A stretch of DNA of 64,000 nt from Dehalococcoidia bacterium (GTDB taxonomy: Bacteria; Chloroflexota; Dehalococcoidia; Bin125), in the NCBI GenBank assembly GCA_022826965.1, contig JAJDTU010000013.1, positions 527,746 to 591,745 of the forward strand, given 5' to 3'. A program made the position numbers and the translations under genes. Below are positions 21,931 to 30,855 of this stretch, in pieces; positions within the stretch are counted from its first letter, which is position 1; each line of letters opens with the position of its first letter. The notes beneath the pieces were generated by a model. The model saw only the letters and a list, made by a program, of their open reading frames with translations. It was not told where the DNA came from and did not search any database.

Positions 21931-21957
21931 GTCTCCTCCCCCAGAGGGAGAGGGTCA
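21931..21957. repeat. Intergenic palindromic repeat (CCCTCTCCC type) between cysE and cysS
   Basis: CCTCCCCCAGAGGGAGAGG followed by GTCAGGG, a GC palindrome in the 137-bp gap. It resembles the elements at 52577-52607, 52651-52785 and 62520-62562. It could fold in the cysE-cysS transcript. Confidence 0.6.
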
Positions 21958-21974
21958 GGGCCGACGACGCCTGC

Positions 21975-22685
21975 CTACCCCGCTGCCGTCTCTCCGGGCT
22001 GATCACCCGCGTCATCCACCTGCTCTCGCAGCCGCCGGAGCTCCATCCGCAACTCTGACACCGACAACTCGAGCGACTCAATCCGGTCATGTTCCGGGTC
22101 CGGCAGACGCAACACTGTGTCGTCACCCGGGTCGTAGTAGGCCACCACGTGGCCGGGCACGCCGACCACCGTCGAGTGCGGCGGCACATTCGACACCACG
22201 ACCGCCCCCGCGCCGATTCGCGCTCCGGTACCGATCGAGACCGCGCCGATGATCGAAGCCCCGGCGCCCACCAGCACGTCGGCGCCGAACATCGGATGGC
22301 GCTGCTTGCGCAATGTCGATGTTCCGCCCAGCGTGACCCCCTGGTGTAGGTGGCACCGCTGACCGAGTCGCGCCGTCTCCCCGATCACCACACCCATGCC
22401 GTGGTCAATCAAACACGGCGAGGCGATCTGCGCGCCCGGGTGGATCTCGATCCCGGTCATGTTCCGCCCAAGGTGCGACAGAAACCGCGGCAGTACCGGG
22501 ACGCTCAGCCGAAGCAACGCGCCCGACGCCCGGTGCAGCATCAATGCATGTATGCCGGGATATGCGAGCAAGACCTCAATCCAGTTGGTCGCTGCCGGGT
22601 CACGCTCCATCGCGAACTGGATGTCCGCCCACGTGTCGTCGACAAACGAGTTGTACCAACCAACAAGCCGTGCCAGAAGCGCCAT
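21975..22685 (-). CDS. cysE: Serine O-acetyltransferase
   Basis: Acetylates serine with acetyl-CoA as the first step of cysteine synthesis. 236 residues: an N-terminal helical domain, then a left-handed beta-helix with IEIHPGAQIASPCLIDHGMG, the His-containing LHQGVTLGGT, and GAGASIIGAVSIGTGARIGA. The catalytic Asp-His pair is in IDHG. A C-terminal predicted coiled coil (about 200-230) replaces the usual short tail that binds cysteine synthase. Confidence 0.93.
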   Translation of the reverse strand: MALLARLVGWYNSFVDDTWADIQFAMERDPAATNWIEVLLAYPGIHALMLHRASGALLRLSVPVLPRFLSHLGRNMTGIEIHPGAQIASPCLIDHGMGVVIGETARLGQRCHLHQGVTLGGTSTLRKQRHPMFGADVLVGAGASIIGAVSIGTGARIGAGAVVVSNVPPHSTVVGVPGHVVAYYDPGDDTVLRLPDPEHDRIESLELSVSELRMELRRLREQVDDAGDQPGETAAG

Positions 22686-22695
22686 ATCCGCAGCC

Positions 22696-22721
22696 TATAC
22701 GTCCTTGCTATACGTCCTTGC
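22696..22721. repeat. 13-bp perfect tandem duplication at the ispDF stop codon
   Basis: TATACGTCCTTGC occurs twice back to back (22696-22708 and 22709-22721). The second copy encodes the last residues KDV on the minus strand and the junction creates the TAG stop. It looks like a slippage duplication. Confidence 0.85.
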
Positions 22722-23877
22722 GATGCGGGCGTCGCACGCGCAGCGTCGCCACTGCATGGGCGGCAATCCCTTCGCCGCGCCCGAGCGCCCCCATCCCTTC
22801 CGCCGTCGTCGCTGCGACGTTGACTGCCGACGCGCCGATCCCCAGCGCCCCCGCCAACTCGCGCCGCATCGCCTCGATGTGGGGCCGGAGCCGCGGCCGT
22901 TCAGCTATCACGGTGGCATCAACCGACTGCGGACTCGCGCCGACCGACGCTAGCCGTTCCAGAACCGTCGGCAACATCGCGATCGAACTCGCACCCTCCC
23001 ATTCGGGTTCCGACGTTCCGAAGTGAGCGCCGATATCCCCCAGTCCCCCGCCACCAAGCAGCGCATCGATGATCGCATGGGTCAGGACATCGGCGTCCGA
23101 GTGCCCCGCCAGACCCGCTGACTGGGGAACCGTGACGCCACCCAGAACGAGTTTCCGATCCGGCGTGAAGCGATGGAAATCGATACCGATCCCGGTTCGC
23201 ACCTCGAACGTCGTACCGAGTAACGCCTCCGCGACCATCAGATCCGACGGCGTCGTGATCTTCGGGTTGGGCGCTCCCACGTCATGCACCACCACCGACT
23301 CGCCCAGTCGTTCCACCAGCGCAGCGTCGTCGGTGGCCGTTACTCCGTCTCGCCGCGCCTGTTCGTGAGCGCGCCGCAGCGTCTCCGCACGAAACACCTG
23401 CGGAGTCGCCACGGCCCGAAGGGTGGAACGATCCGGCGTCGCCTCGATCTGCTCACCGTCGTTGACCACCTTGATCGTGTCGACCACTCGCTCACCGGCG
23501 ATCACTCCGGCCCCATCCCGCGCCCGTTCGACGCAGCCGGCGATGCCTCGCGCCGTGATCAACGGGCGGGCGCCGTCGTGCACGGCCACGATTCCGACGC
23601 TTCGCAGCGCCGAGAGTCCGGCCCCAACCGAATCCTGCCGCTCGTTGCCGCCCGTCACCAGAGCGCGGACCTTGTCATACCCGCGGCAGAGTTCCGCCAC
23701 CGCCGACCGATTCGCCTCCGACGTCACCACCACGATGTCGTCGACCGCGTCGCAATCCTGGAACGCAGCCACGCTCCAGCTCAGCACAGGACGTCCGGCC
23801 AGGTCTGCCAACAACTTGTCTCCGCCCCCCATCCGACGGCTGCTGCCGGCCGCCAGGATGATCGCTCCCACTCTCAC
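22708..23877 (-). CDS. ispDF: Bifunctional IspD-IspF (MEP pathway)
   Basis: 389 residues. The N-terminal IspD cytidylyltransferase (about 1-225) has AIILAAGSSRRMGGGDK, VHDGARPL and TDDAALVERLG. The C-terminal IspF cyclodiphosphate synthase (about 230-389) has GIGIDFHRF with the Asp-x-His zinc ligands, GHSDADVLTHAIIDALLGG, DIGAHF and NVAATTAEGMGALGRGEGIA. It makes isoprenoid precursors through the MEP route. GTG 23877 overlaps the upstream stop by 4 bp. Confidence 0.95.
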   Translation of the reverse strand: MRVGAIILAAGSSRRMGGGDKLLADLAGRPVLSWSVAAFQDCDAVDDIVVVTSEANRSAVAELCRGYDKVRALVTGGNERQDSVGAGLSALRSVGIVAVHDGARPLITARGIAGCVERARDGAGVIAGERVVDTIKVVNDGEQIEATPDRSTLRAVATPQVFRAETLRRAHEQARRDGVTATDDAALVERLGESVVVHDVGAPNPKITTPSDLMVAEALLGTTFEVRTGIGIDFHRFTPDRKLVLGGVTVPQSAGLAGHSDADVLTHAIIDALLGGGGLGDIGAHFGTSEPEWEGASSIAMLPTVLERLASVGASPQSVDATVIAERPRLRPHIEAMRRELAGALGIGASAVNVAATTAEGMGALGRGEGIAAHAVATLRVRRPHRKDV

Positions 23878-24809
23878 CCGATCTCCTCTTCCGCAGCCAG
23901 TTGCGCGAAGACCATCCGTCCCGCCTGCGTCTGGATCACTCGCTTGACCACCAGCGAACGCATCTCACCGATTACGTCTGCTCCCTCCTCGACTACCACC
24001 ATCGTCCCGTCCGCGAGATATCCCACGCCCTGGTCCTCTCCCCGGCCCCGTTCGATCACCTCGACCGTCAATGGTTCGCCGGGCAAGACATTGGTCTTGA
24101 CCGCATTCGCCAGCACGTTGAGGTTCAACGTTCGCACGCCCTCCAGTTCCGCCACCCGAGCCAGGTTCGCATCCGTCAGCGCCAACGCCGCGCCCCGCTC
24201 GACGGCCATCCGCACCAGGCGAGCGTCCACATCGCCGTCCGATTCCGTCGAGCCGTCGTCCACAACTTCCGCGCCCACCGCTGCATCCGACTGCAGCAGC
24301 GTCAGCAACTCCAGTCCCGCCCGGCCGCGGCCGCGTCTCAGCGAGTCCGAGCTATCCGCCACGCGCCGCAGTTCATCGAGCACGAAACGCGGCACCACGA
24401 CGTTTGCCAGGATGAAACCACTGCTCGCCACCTCGGCGATCCGCCCATCAATGATCGCCGAGGTATCGAGGATCACTTCGGATGGCGCAGGCGGACGGCT
24501 CAGCGTCACGGACTCCGCCCGCCCTCGGACCGTGTTCACGAACCGCTCAACCTCGGCACGGCGACCCAGCGCGACCCCGATGCCGATCGGTGCGAGCAGA
24601 ATCGCCACGCCGATCGGAGCGAAGTGCCCTGCCGCACCGGGCAGGTTGTCCAACACCGTCGACAGCAGCGACGCCGCAACCAGCGCGGCAACCAGTCCAA
24701 ACCCGCCCAGCAGGATCTCTAGCGTCGACAGCGAACGCCAGATCCCCTGCCGTATCCAGGTGACCGGCTGGATCAACCAGTCCCAGAACCGAAACGCTGC
24801 CTCCGTCAC
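23874..24809 (-). CDS. PIN-TRAM domain membrane protein (YacL family)
   Basis: About 311 residues. Two hydrophobic helices (around LLGGFGLVAALVAASLL and FAPIGVAILLAPIGIGVAL) are followed by a PIN nuclease domain with acidic residues in ILDTSAIIDGRI, FVLDELRR, DGDVDARLV and ALTDAN. A TRAM domain comes last (LPGEPLTVEVIERGRGEDQGVGYL). All four PIN carboxylates seem present. The family lies beside ispD in many Gram-positive genomes. GTG 24809 is preferred (GGGGG upstream); a TTG at 24851 lies inside a strong hairpin. Confidence 0.85.
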   Translation of the reverse strand: MTEAAFRFWDWLIQPVTWIRQGIWRSLSTLEILLGGFGLVAALVAASLLSTVLDNLPGAAGHFAPIGVAILLAPIGIGVALGRRAEVERFVNTVRGRAESVTLSRPPAPSEVILDTSAIIDGRIAEVASSGFILANVVVPRFVLDELRRVADSSDSLRRGRGRAGLELLTLLQSDAAVGAEVVDDGSTESDGDVDARLVRMAVERGAALALTDANLARVAELEGVRTLNLNVLANAVKTNVLPGEPLTVEVIERGRGEDQGVGYLADGTMVVVEEGADVIGEMRSLVVKRVIQTQAGRMVFAQLAAEEEIG

Positions 24810-24822
24810 GACAGCCCCCAGC

Positions 24823-24849
24823 AAAGAAAATGGCGGCCATGCGGCCGCC
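24823..24849 (-). promoter_or_regulatory. Terminator-like hairpin in the leader of the PIN-TRAM gene
   Basis: On the minus strand GGCGGCC-GCAT-GGCCGCC forms a perfect 7-bp GC stem followed by ATTTTCTTT. It lies 14 bp before the preferred GTG start. No gene precedes it on this strand, so it looks like an attenuator rather than an end-of-operon terminator. Confidence 0.5.
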
Positions 24850-25065
24850 AATCAGTCCAGAGCGGTCAACCGCCCAATAAATCCGGGCGCATTCCTGCGC
24901 ACCTCCAATCATACAGGATTCTCCAGCGTCGTACCTTCACTTGCAGCCGCATCGCTCCCACGCTCCCCCGCGGGCGCGGCGCGGCCACCCCACAGCCACC
25001 GATCCTGCTCTCTGGTAGCGTGAAACCACCATTCGCGATTGTGGAAAGCTCCAGCGAGTCCCGCA

Positions 25066-26943
25066 ATGCCCAGCATCGACATCGATCCCCTCCTGCGCGG
25101 CGTCTCCAAGCCCGCCCGCTACGTCGGCGGCGAGTGGAACGTCATCGAGCACGACTGGAACGAGCGCAACGTCCGCTGGGCCCTGATCTACCCGGACCTC
25201 TACGACATCGGCCAGTCCAACGGCGGCCTCGCCATCCTCTACGACATCCTCAACCACACCGACGACACGCTCGCCGAGCGCTGCTACACGCCCTGGCCGG
25301 ACATGGCCGACAGCCTCCGCAGCCGCGGCCAACCGCTCTTCTCACTCGAGACCCGCCGTGGCCTGCGCGACTTCGACGCCCTCGGCTTCTCGCTCTCTTA
25401 CGAGCTCACCTACACCAACATCCTCGAGATGCTCGACCTCTCCGGCATCCCGATCCGCAGCCTCGACCGAACCGAGGACGACCCGATCATCCTCGCCGGA
25501 GGCTCCGGCGCGCTCGTCCCCGAGCCGCTCGCGCCATTCATCGACGCCTTCGTCCTCGGCGAGGCCGAAGACGTCATCCTCGAAATCAACGACCTCATCC
25601 ACAAGGCAAAGACCCAGGGCGCATCCCGTCTCGACTTGCTCCGCGCCCTCGCAAGAACTCCCGGCGTCTACGTCCCCCGCTTCTACGAGTGGCGCTACGA
25701 GGCCGACGGAACGCCGGCCGAGGTCTTCGCCACCGACGACGCGGCCTCCGTCCCCGTCATCAAGCGGTTCCTCCAGGGACTCCCGCCGATCCTGACCAAA
25801 CCGATTGTCCCCTACCTCCAGACCGTCCACGACCGCGCCGGCATCGAGATCCAGCGCGGCTGCACCCAGGGCTGCCGGTTCTGCCAGGCCGGCATGATTT
25901 ACCGCCCCCTGCGCGAGCGGACCCCGGAGGAAGTGGTCGCCGGAGCGAAGGAACTCTTCCGCAACACCGGGTTCGACGACCTCTCGCTCGTCTCCCTCTC
26001 CTCCACCGACCACTCACAGATCAAGGCCATCGTCCGCGCCCTGCGCACCGAGTTCGGCGACAACATCGGCATCTCGCTGCCCTCGACCCGCGTCGACAGC
26101 TTCAGCGTCGATGTCGCCCTGCTCTGCTCGCCGCGCAAGAAACACTCCATGACCTTCGCCCCCGAGGCCGGTTCGCAGCGGTTGCGCAACGCCGTCAGCA
26201 AGGTCGTCGACGAGCAGGACCTGCTCGACGCCGCGCGCAACGCCTTCGAGCAGGGCTGGACCTCGATCAAGCTCTACTTCATGGTCGGCCTGCCCACCGA
26301 GACGATGTCCGACGTCGAAGGCATCGTCGACTGGGCCTCCCAAGTCCGCCAGATCGGTCGTCAAATCGTCGGCAACCGCGTTCGCGTGCGAGTCTCCACC
26401 TCGAATCACGTACCCAAGGCGCACGCGCCCTTCCAGTGGGCCCGACAGGAAACCCCGGCCGAACTCGAACCCAAGCACCAACTGCTCAAGCAACGCACCC
26501 GCAAAGCCCGCCTCGACCTGAGCTGGAACGACCCCCAGGAATCGATTCTCGAAGGCGTCCTCTCACGCGGCGACCGCCGACTCGCGCCCGTGATCGAGAC
26601 CGCCTGGCGCAACGGCGCCCGTTTCGACGCCTGGAGCGAGCACCTCCGCGAGGACCTCTGGTGGGACGCCATGGCCCAGGAGGGCCTCGACCCCGCCTTC
26701 TACTGCCACCGTGAGCGCGACCCCTGGGAGCGCTTCCCTTGGATGCACATCGCCTCCGGCGTCTCCGAGGCCTTCCTGCGCAAGGAATGGCAGCGCACCT
26801 GGAAGGAACTCACCATCGCCGACTGCCGCGACGGCTGCAACGTCTGCGGCATGGAACACGCCGCACAACTCTGCGAACTCAAGCTCGGCGACCTCATCGC
26901 CAAACGCCGCGCCCCATCTGAAGAACTCATCAGCGTCTTGTAG
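25066..26943 (+). CDS. Radical SAM protein, TIGR03960 family
   Basis: 625 residues from ATG 25066. An N-terminal B12-binding-like region (about 1-200) includes WALIYPDLYDIGQSNGGLAI. The radical SAM core follows with RGCTQGCRFCQAG, whose CxxxCxxC binds the 4Fe-4S cluster. MTFAPEAGSQRLRNAVSK is another core motif. The C-terminus holds a CRDGCNVCGM cysteine cluster. The family has no established substrate. It is usually next to a DUF2344 (TIGR03936) gene, which is absent here; a DinB-like gene follows. Confidence 0.88.
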   Translation: MPSIDIDPLLRGVSKPARYVGGEWNVIEHDWNERNVRWALIYPDLYDIGQSNGGLAILYDILNHTDDTLAERCYTPWPDMADSLRSRGQPLFSLETRRGLRDFDALGFSLSYELTYTNILEMLDLSGIPIRSLDRTEDDPIILAGGSGALVPEPLAPFIDAFVLGEAEDVILEINDLIHKAKTQGASRLDLLRALARTPGVYVPRFYEWRYEADGTPAEVFATDDAASVPVIKRFLQGLPPILTKPIVPYLQTVHDRAGIEIQRGCTQGCRFCQAGMIYRPLRERTPEEVVAGAKELFRNTGFDDLSLVSLSSTDHSQIKAIVRALRTEFGDNIGISLPSTRVDSFSVDVALLCSPRKKHSMTFAPEAGSQRLRNAVSKVVDEQDLLDAARNAFEQGWTSIKLYFMVGLPTETMSDVEGIVDWASQVRQIGRQIVGNRVRVRVSTSNHVPKAHAPFQWARQETPAELEPKHQLLKQRTRKARLDLSWNDPQESILEGVLSRGDRRLAPVIETAWRNGARFDAWSEHLREDLWWDAMAQEGLDPAFYCHRERDPWERFPWMHIASGVSEAFLRKEWQRTWKELTIADCRDGCNVCGMEHAAQLCELKLGDLIAKRRAPSEELISVL

Positions 26944-26965
26944 GGAGAAAGAGGCCGACAACGTC

Positions 26966-27445
26966 ATGTCCCGAGAAGTTCTCGAACATCTCATTTGGAG
27001 CCTCGATCAATCATTCCAGGAAAAGAAAGAACACTCCCTGATCCAGAATCTCTCCTCGGTCACCACCGACGACCTGGATGAGGTCGTGCCCGGCGGCGGC
27101 CGCACAATGCGAGACCTGATCATCCATTGCGCGGCGGTCAAGTTCATGCACGCCAATCACGCCTTCGGCGACGCCACCGCCACGTTCTGGAACACCTGGG
27201 ATCAGGAGGAGCCCGTTAGTGAGGCGTCGTTCGAGGATCTTCTCGACTGGCTCGAAGCGGCCCACACCCAGGTGATCCAGGCCGTCAACGATCTACACGA
27301 CGACGGCGAACTCGTCGCCAAGCGCCCCACCTACTGGGGCGAAGAGTGGGAAACCCGCCGCATCCTCGATGCCATCGCCGTACACGACGTCTACCACGCC
27401 GGCGAAATCAACCACCTCCGAGCCCTCCTCCATCAGGTCGACTAA
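26966..27445 (+). CDS. DinB-like four-helix protein
   Basis: 159 residues from ATG 26966, with GGGAGAAAGAGG just upstream. The helical sequence places histidines in IIHCAAVKFMHANH and in the C-terminal DVYHAGEINHLRALLH, the pattern of the metal-binding triad of DinB/YfiT proteins. Such proteins often act as thiol-dependent transferases, but no substrate can be inferred. It lies 22 bp after the radical SAM gene and is probably co-transcribed. Confidence 0.75.
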   Translation: MSREVLEHLIWSLDQSFQEKKEHSLIQNLSSVTTDDLDEVVPGGGRTMRDLIIHCAAVKFMHANHAFGDATATFWNTWDQEEPVSEASFEDLLDWLEAAHTQVIQAVNDLHDDGELVAKRPTYWGEEWETRRILDAIAVHDVYHAGEINHLRALLHQVD

Positions 27446-27455
27446 CGCTCCCGTA

Positions 27456-28748
27456 TCAGAACCGCAACAACTCCTGCAAGCGCTCAGCCTCGCCCGACGG
27501 TCCGACCACCGCCAACCGCAACTCGTCCTCGCGCAGGTACTCGTTTGCCAACCGCTCGATGTCCTCACCTGTGACGGCCTGGTACCGCTCGTTCACTTCT
27601 TCGACCGATTTGACCTCATCATGCAGCAGCGCCTGGCCCCCATTCCAGGCTGATACCGCCCGTGAATCCTCCATTCCCATCAGCATCCGGCCGGCGGCCA
27701 ACCGCCGAGCACGCCGCAACTCCTCCTCCGGCACCCCGCCACGCATGCGCGACAACTCGCCCAGCGTCGCCCGTAACGCCTCTTCCACGTTCTCGGGATC
27801 GACGCCCATTGACACCTGCAACACGCCCGAGTCCCGCAACAGCGCCAGCGATGCATGAACATCGTACGCCAGTCCTAACTGCTCCCGGACCTTGAGGAAC
27901 AGTCGTGAACTCATTCCGTCGCCCAGCATTGCGGTCAGTAGTCCCAGCGCGTGACGATCGGGATGCCGGGACGGCAGCGCCGGCAAACCGATGCTGATCT
28001 GTGCTTGCTCCGTGTCCTTGATCCGAACCGAGACGCGATCTCCATCGCCGCACAGCGGGGCGTCCCGCGGTTCTTCGGGCTCGGCCGGCGACCAGTTCGC
28101 AGTCAACTCCGAGATTCGAGCCAATACCGCGTCTGAATCGATCTCGCCCGCCACCGACACCAGCGCATTGCCCGGCGAATACTGCGACCGCCAGTAGGAG
28201 ACCGCTTCCTCGTACGGAATCGACTGCACTGACTCCGGTGTGCCGGCGATGTCGCGCCCCAGCGGCGTTCCCCGCCACATCACTTCCGACAACAACTCGG
28301 CCACCAGCTGATAGGGAGAGTCCTCCACCTGCGCCAGTTCTTCGAGAATGACCGAGCGTTCCTTCTCCAGCTCCTCACGCTCGAACCTGGGCCGCGACAC
28401 CATGTCGACGATAACATCGACGGCGGTCGCCCAGTCGGGACCAGGCACCTTGGCGTAGTAGACCGTCAGCTCCCGATCGGTGCCCGCATTGATGTAACCA
28501 CCGACGCCCTCAATCGCGGTTGAGATATCGGCCGCCGACGGATGCAGCTCGGAGCCCTTGAACACGCAGTGCTCGACCATGTGAGAAACACCGGCGAGTT
28601 CGTCGCGTTCGTACTGAGAGCCCGCTCCGACATAGAGCGAAACCGACGCCGAACGCGCCGACGCCATCGGCGCGCAGAGCACCCGAAGTCCGTTGTCCAG
28701 AACCGTAATCTGAGGCGTGCCGTCCCCGTTGTCCGCTGCGGCCACCAC
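27456..28748 (-). CDS. M16 family zinc metallopeptidase
   Basis: 430 residues. The inverted zinc motif HMVEH is at residues 56-60, with the distal Glu in ILEELAQVED about 75 residues later, so the active half is intact. A second, non-catalytic half (from about 185) contains IGLPALPSRHPDRHALGLL and the R/Y-type substrate contacts of the family. It resembles processing-peptidase-like M16B enzymes. There is no signal peptide. The GTG start shares a base with the stop of the upstream MBL gene (TAGTG). Confidence 0.9.
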   Translation of the reverse strand: MVAAADNGDGTPQITVLDNGLRVLCAPMASARSASVSLYVGAGSQYERDELAGVSHMVEHCVFKGSELHPSAADISTAIEGVGGYINAGTDRELTVYYAKVPGPDWATAVDVIVDMVSRPRFEREELEKERSVILEELAQVEDSPYQLVAELLSEVMWRGTPLGRDIAGTPESVQSIPYEEAVSYWRSQYSPGNALVSVAGEIDSDAVLARISELTANWSPAEPEEPRDAPLCGDGDRVSVRIKDTEQAQISIGLPALPSRHPDRHALGLLTAMLGDGMSSRLFLKVREQLGLAYDVHASLALLRDSGVLQVSMGVDPENVEEALRATLGELSRMRGGVPEEELRRARRLAAGRMLMGMEDSRAVSAWNGGQALLHDEVKSVEEVNERYQAVTGEDIERLANEYLREDELRLAVVGPSGEAERLQELLRF

Positions 28749-29467
28749 TACTCCACGCCCCAGGTCGTGTCGCCCGACGCGTCGTCGCGCACGATCGAGT
28801 GCCCCATCGCGCCCTGGACGAATTCGTCGATCGAAGCGCCAATCGTCGTGTCATCCCCGTGGCCGTTGAACGTCAGCGTGTCCTCAGGCAGCGGGTAGAG
28901 CTGGGTCACAATCGAGCGCACCTCCTGGGTCACCTGCGGCACTCCGCGCGTATTGCCCGGCCCGCCGGGGAACAGCGTGTCGCCGACCACGCAATACGGG
29001 TCATCGGGATCGGCGATGTAATACGAGACCGAGCCGGTCGTATGACCGGGAGTGTGCAACACCTCAAGCTCGTTGTCGCCGAGCAGGATCGTCTCGCCGC
29101 CCTCGAGGTGAATGTCAATCTCGAGATCGGTCTCCAGCCAGGCGTGTTGCTCGTCCGCCACGGTGTCCGAGGTGTGCATGTAGTACGGGACGTTTGGTCC
29201 CAACCACTCACGCAACTCGTGGTACGACTTGATGTGGTCGGGATGCGAGTGCGTGAACAGCACCATCTTGGGATTGGCGCCCGACTGCTCGACACCGGCT
29301 ATCACCAGCTCGTGCTGCGCGACCGCGTCGATGATCGCCGCATCGCCCGTACCTTTGTCAACCAGCACAAATGCGTTGTTCTCGAACGGGCCCCACGACA
29401 TCTGCATCACCACCACCCGCGAATACACTCGCAACAGACGCGATTCCGCGTGCAGTTCCATACTCAT
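28748..29467 (-). CDS. MBL-fold metallo-hydrolase (glyoxalase II-like)
   Basis: 239 residues. Metal site THSHPDH (HxHxDH at 73-78), followed by HTPGHTTGSVSYY, CVVGDTLFPGG and GHGDDT, the complete set of beta-lactamase-fold ligands. The arrangement is closest to hydroxyacylglutathione hydrolase-like and persulfide dioxygenase-like members. The substrate is not determined. It is translationally coupled to the M16 peptidase gene downstream. Confidence 0.87.
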   Translation of the reverse strand: MSMELHAESRLLRVYSRVVVMQMSWGPFENNAFVLVDKGTGDAAIIDAVAQHELVIAGVEQSGANPKMVLFTHSHPDHIKSYHELREWLGPNVPYYMHTSDTVADEQHAWLETDLEIDIHLEGGETILLGDNELEVLHTPGHTTGSVSYYIADPDDPYCVVGDTLFPGGPGNTRGVPQVTQEVRSIVTQLYPLPEDTLTFNGHGDDTTIGASIDEFVQGAMGHSIVRDDASGDTTWGVE

Positions 29468-29526
29468 GACGAGCTCCCATCAGTCAGCCGTTCCTCCAGC
29501 AGTCTAGCCAGCCGACAGGTTCATCA

Positions 29527-30855
29527 ATGACCAACCAAGCACCGATCGACGCGCTTGCAGACGTGCTCCCCCTGACCGCTCGAGCCAATATCACCGGCGT
29601 GCTGCAAATCGGTGGCTGCAGCGTGCGCGACCTCGCCGCTGCCTTCGGCACGCCGCTCTATGTCTACGACGAGCACACGATTCGACAGATCTGTCGCCAG
29701 TACCTGCGCGACTTCCAGGCGCATCTGCCCGGCGCTCGCGCGCATTACGCGGGCAAGGCCTGGCTCAGCCCGGCCTTGACCGCGCTGCTGGTCGAGGAAG
29801 GCTTCGGCCTCGACGTGGTGTCCGCGGGCGAACTGCACGTCGCCATCGCCGGCGGCATGGATCCGGAACACGTCGCCTTCCACGGCAACGGCAAGACGCC
29901 GCATGAGCTCGAATATGCCCTTGATGCCGGCGTCGGACGAATCATCGTCGACAACGACGACGAACTGACGGTGCTCGACCAACTCACGCGCGAACGCGCC
30001 AGCGAGCAGCGAATCATGCTGCGCATCACCCCCGGCGTCGACGCCCAGACCCACGCCAAGACCACCACCGGCCTGCGCGACAGCAAGTTCGGCTTCCCAC
30101 TGCCCTCTGGTCAGGCCGAAGCGGCTCTCGTCCGAGCGCTCGAGGCGCCTTTCCTGGACGTCACCGGCTTCCACATCCACCTCGGCTCGCCGCTGTTCAA
30201 CGTCGAGCCCTACGCAGATGGGATCGCCACGATCGGCGAGTTCGCGGCCGAGATGAAGCAACGGCACGGCTACGAATGGCGCGAGTTCTCGCCAGGCGGC
30301 GGTATGGCACTGACCTACACCGCCGACCGCGTAGCGCCCGCAACCGAGAGCTATGCCGTACAGATCGCTGAAGCGATCCATACCGCCTGCGATACCCATG
30401 GATTGCCAATGCCCGATGTCCACATCGAACCGGGACGCTCGGTCGTCGGCCGCGCCGGCCTCGCGCTCTACTCCGTCGTCAGCCGCAAGCACATCCCCGA
30501 CACACGCGACTACGTCACGGTCGACGGCGGCATGTCCGACAACATCCGTCCCGCCATGTATGACTCGAAGTACGAGGCCGCCGCGGCCGAGCAGATGAAC
30601 ACCGTCCCCGGCTTGGTGGCGACCATTGCCGGCAAATTCTGCGAGTCCGGCGATGTCCTCGTTCGCGACGCACAACTGCCCGCCCTGCAACTGGGCGAGC
30701 TGATCGCCATTCCCGCCAGCGGCGCGTACCAGATTGCAATGGAAAGCAACTACAATCTCTCGCTCCGTCCGGCGGTCGTGATGGTCAACGACGGCGACGC
30801 GCGTCTCGTCCGCCGACGCCAGACGCTCGACGATCTGCTACATCTTGAACTCTGA
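29527..30855 (+). CDS. lysA: Diaminopimelate decarboxylase
   Basis: 442 residues; converts meso-diaminopimelate to lysine. It is a PLP fold III decarboxylase with the Schiff-base Lys77 in HYAGKAWLS. HIHLGS, SPGGGMAL and IEPGRSVVGRAG (phosphate binding) are present, as is the KFCESGDVLVRD motif with its catalytic Cys. YQIAMESNYN near the end is also typical. Its presence implies a DAP route and a walled cell. The TGA overlaps the holB start (TGATG). Confidence 0.95.
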   Translation: MTNQAPIDALADVLPLTARANITGVLQIGGCSVRDLAAAFGTPLYVYDEHTIRQICRQYLRDFQAHLPGARAHYAGKAWLSPALTALLVEEGFGLDVVSAGELHVAIAGGMDPEHVAFHGNGKTPHELEYALDAGVGRIIVDNDDELTVLDQLTRERASEQRIMLRITPGVDAQTHAKTTTGLRDSKFGFPLPSGQAEAALVRALEAPFLDVTGFHIHLGSPLFNVEPYADGIATIGEFAAEMKQRHGYEWREFSPGGGMALTYTADRVAPATESYAVQIAEAIHTACDTHGLPMPDVHIEPGRSVVGRAGLALYSVVSRKHIPDTRDYVTVDGGMSDNIRPAMYDSKYEAAAAEQMNTVPGLVATIAGKFCESGDVLVRDAQLPALQLGELIAIPASGAYQIAMESNYNLSLRPAVVMVNDGDARLVRRRQTLDDLLHLEL

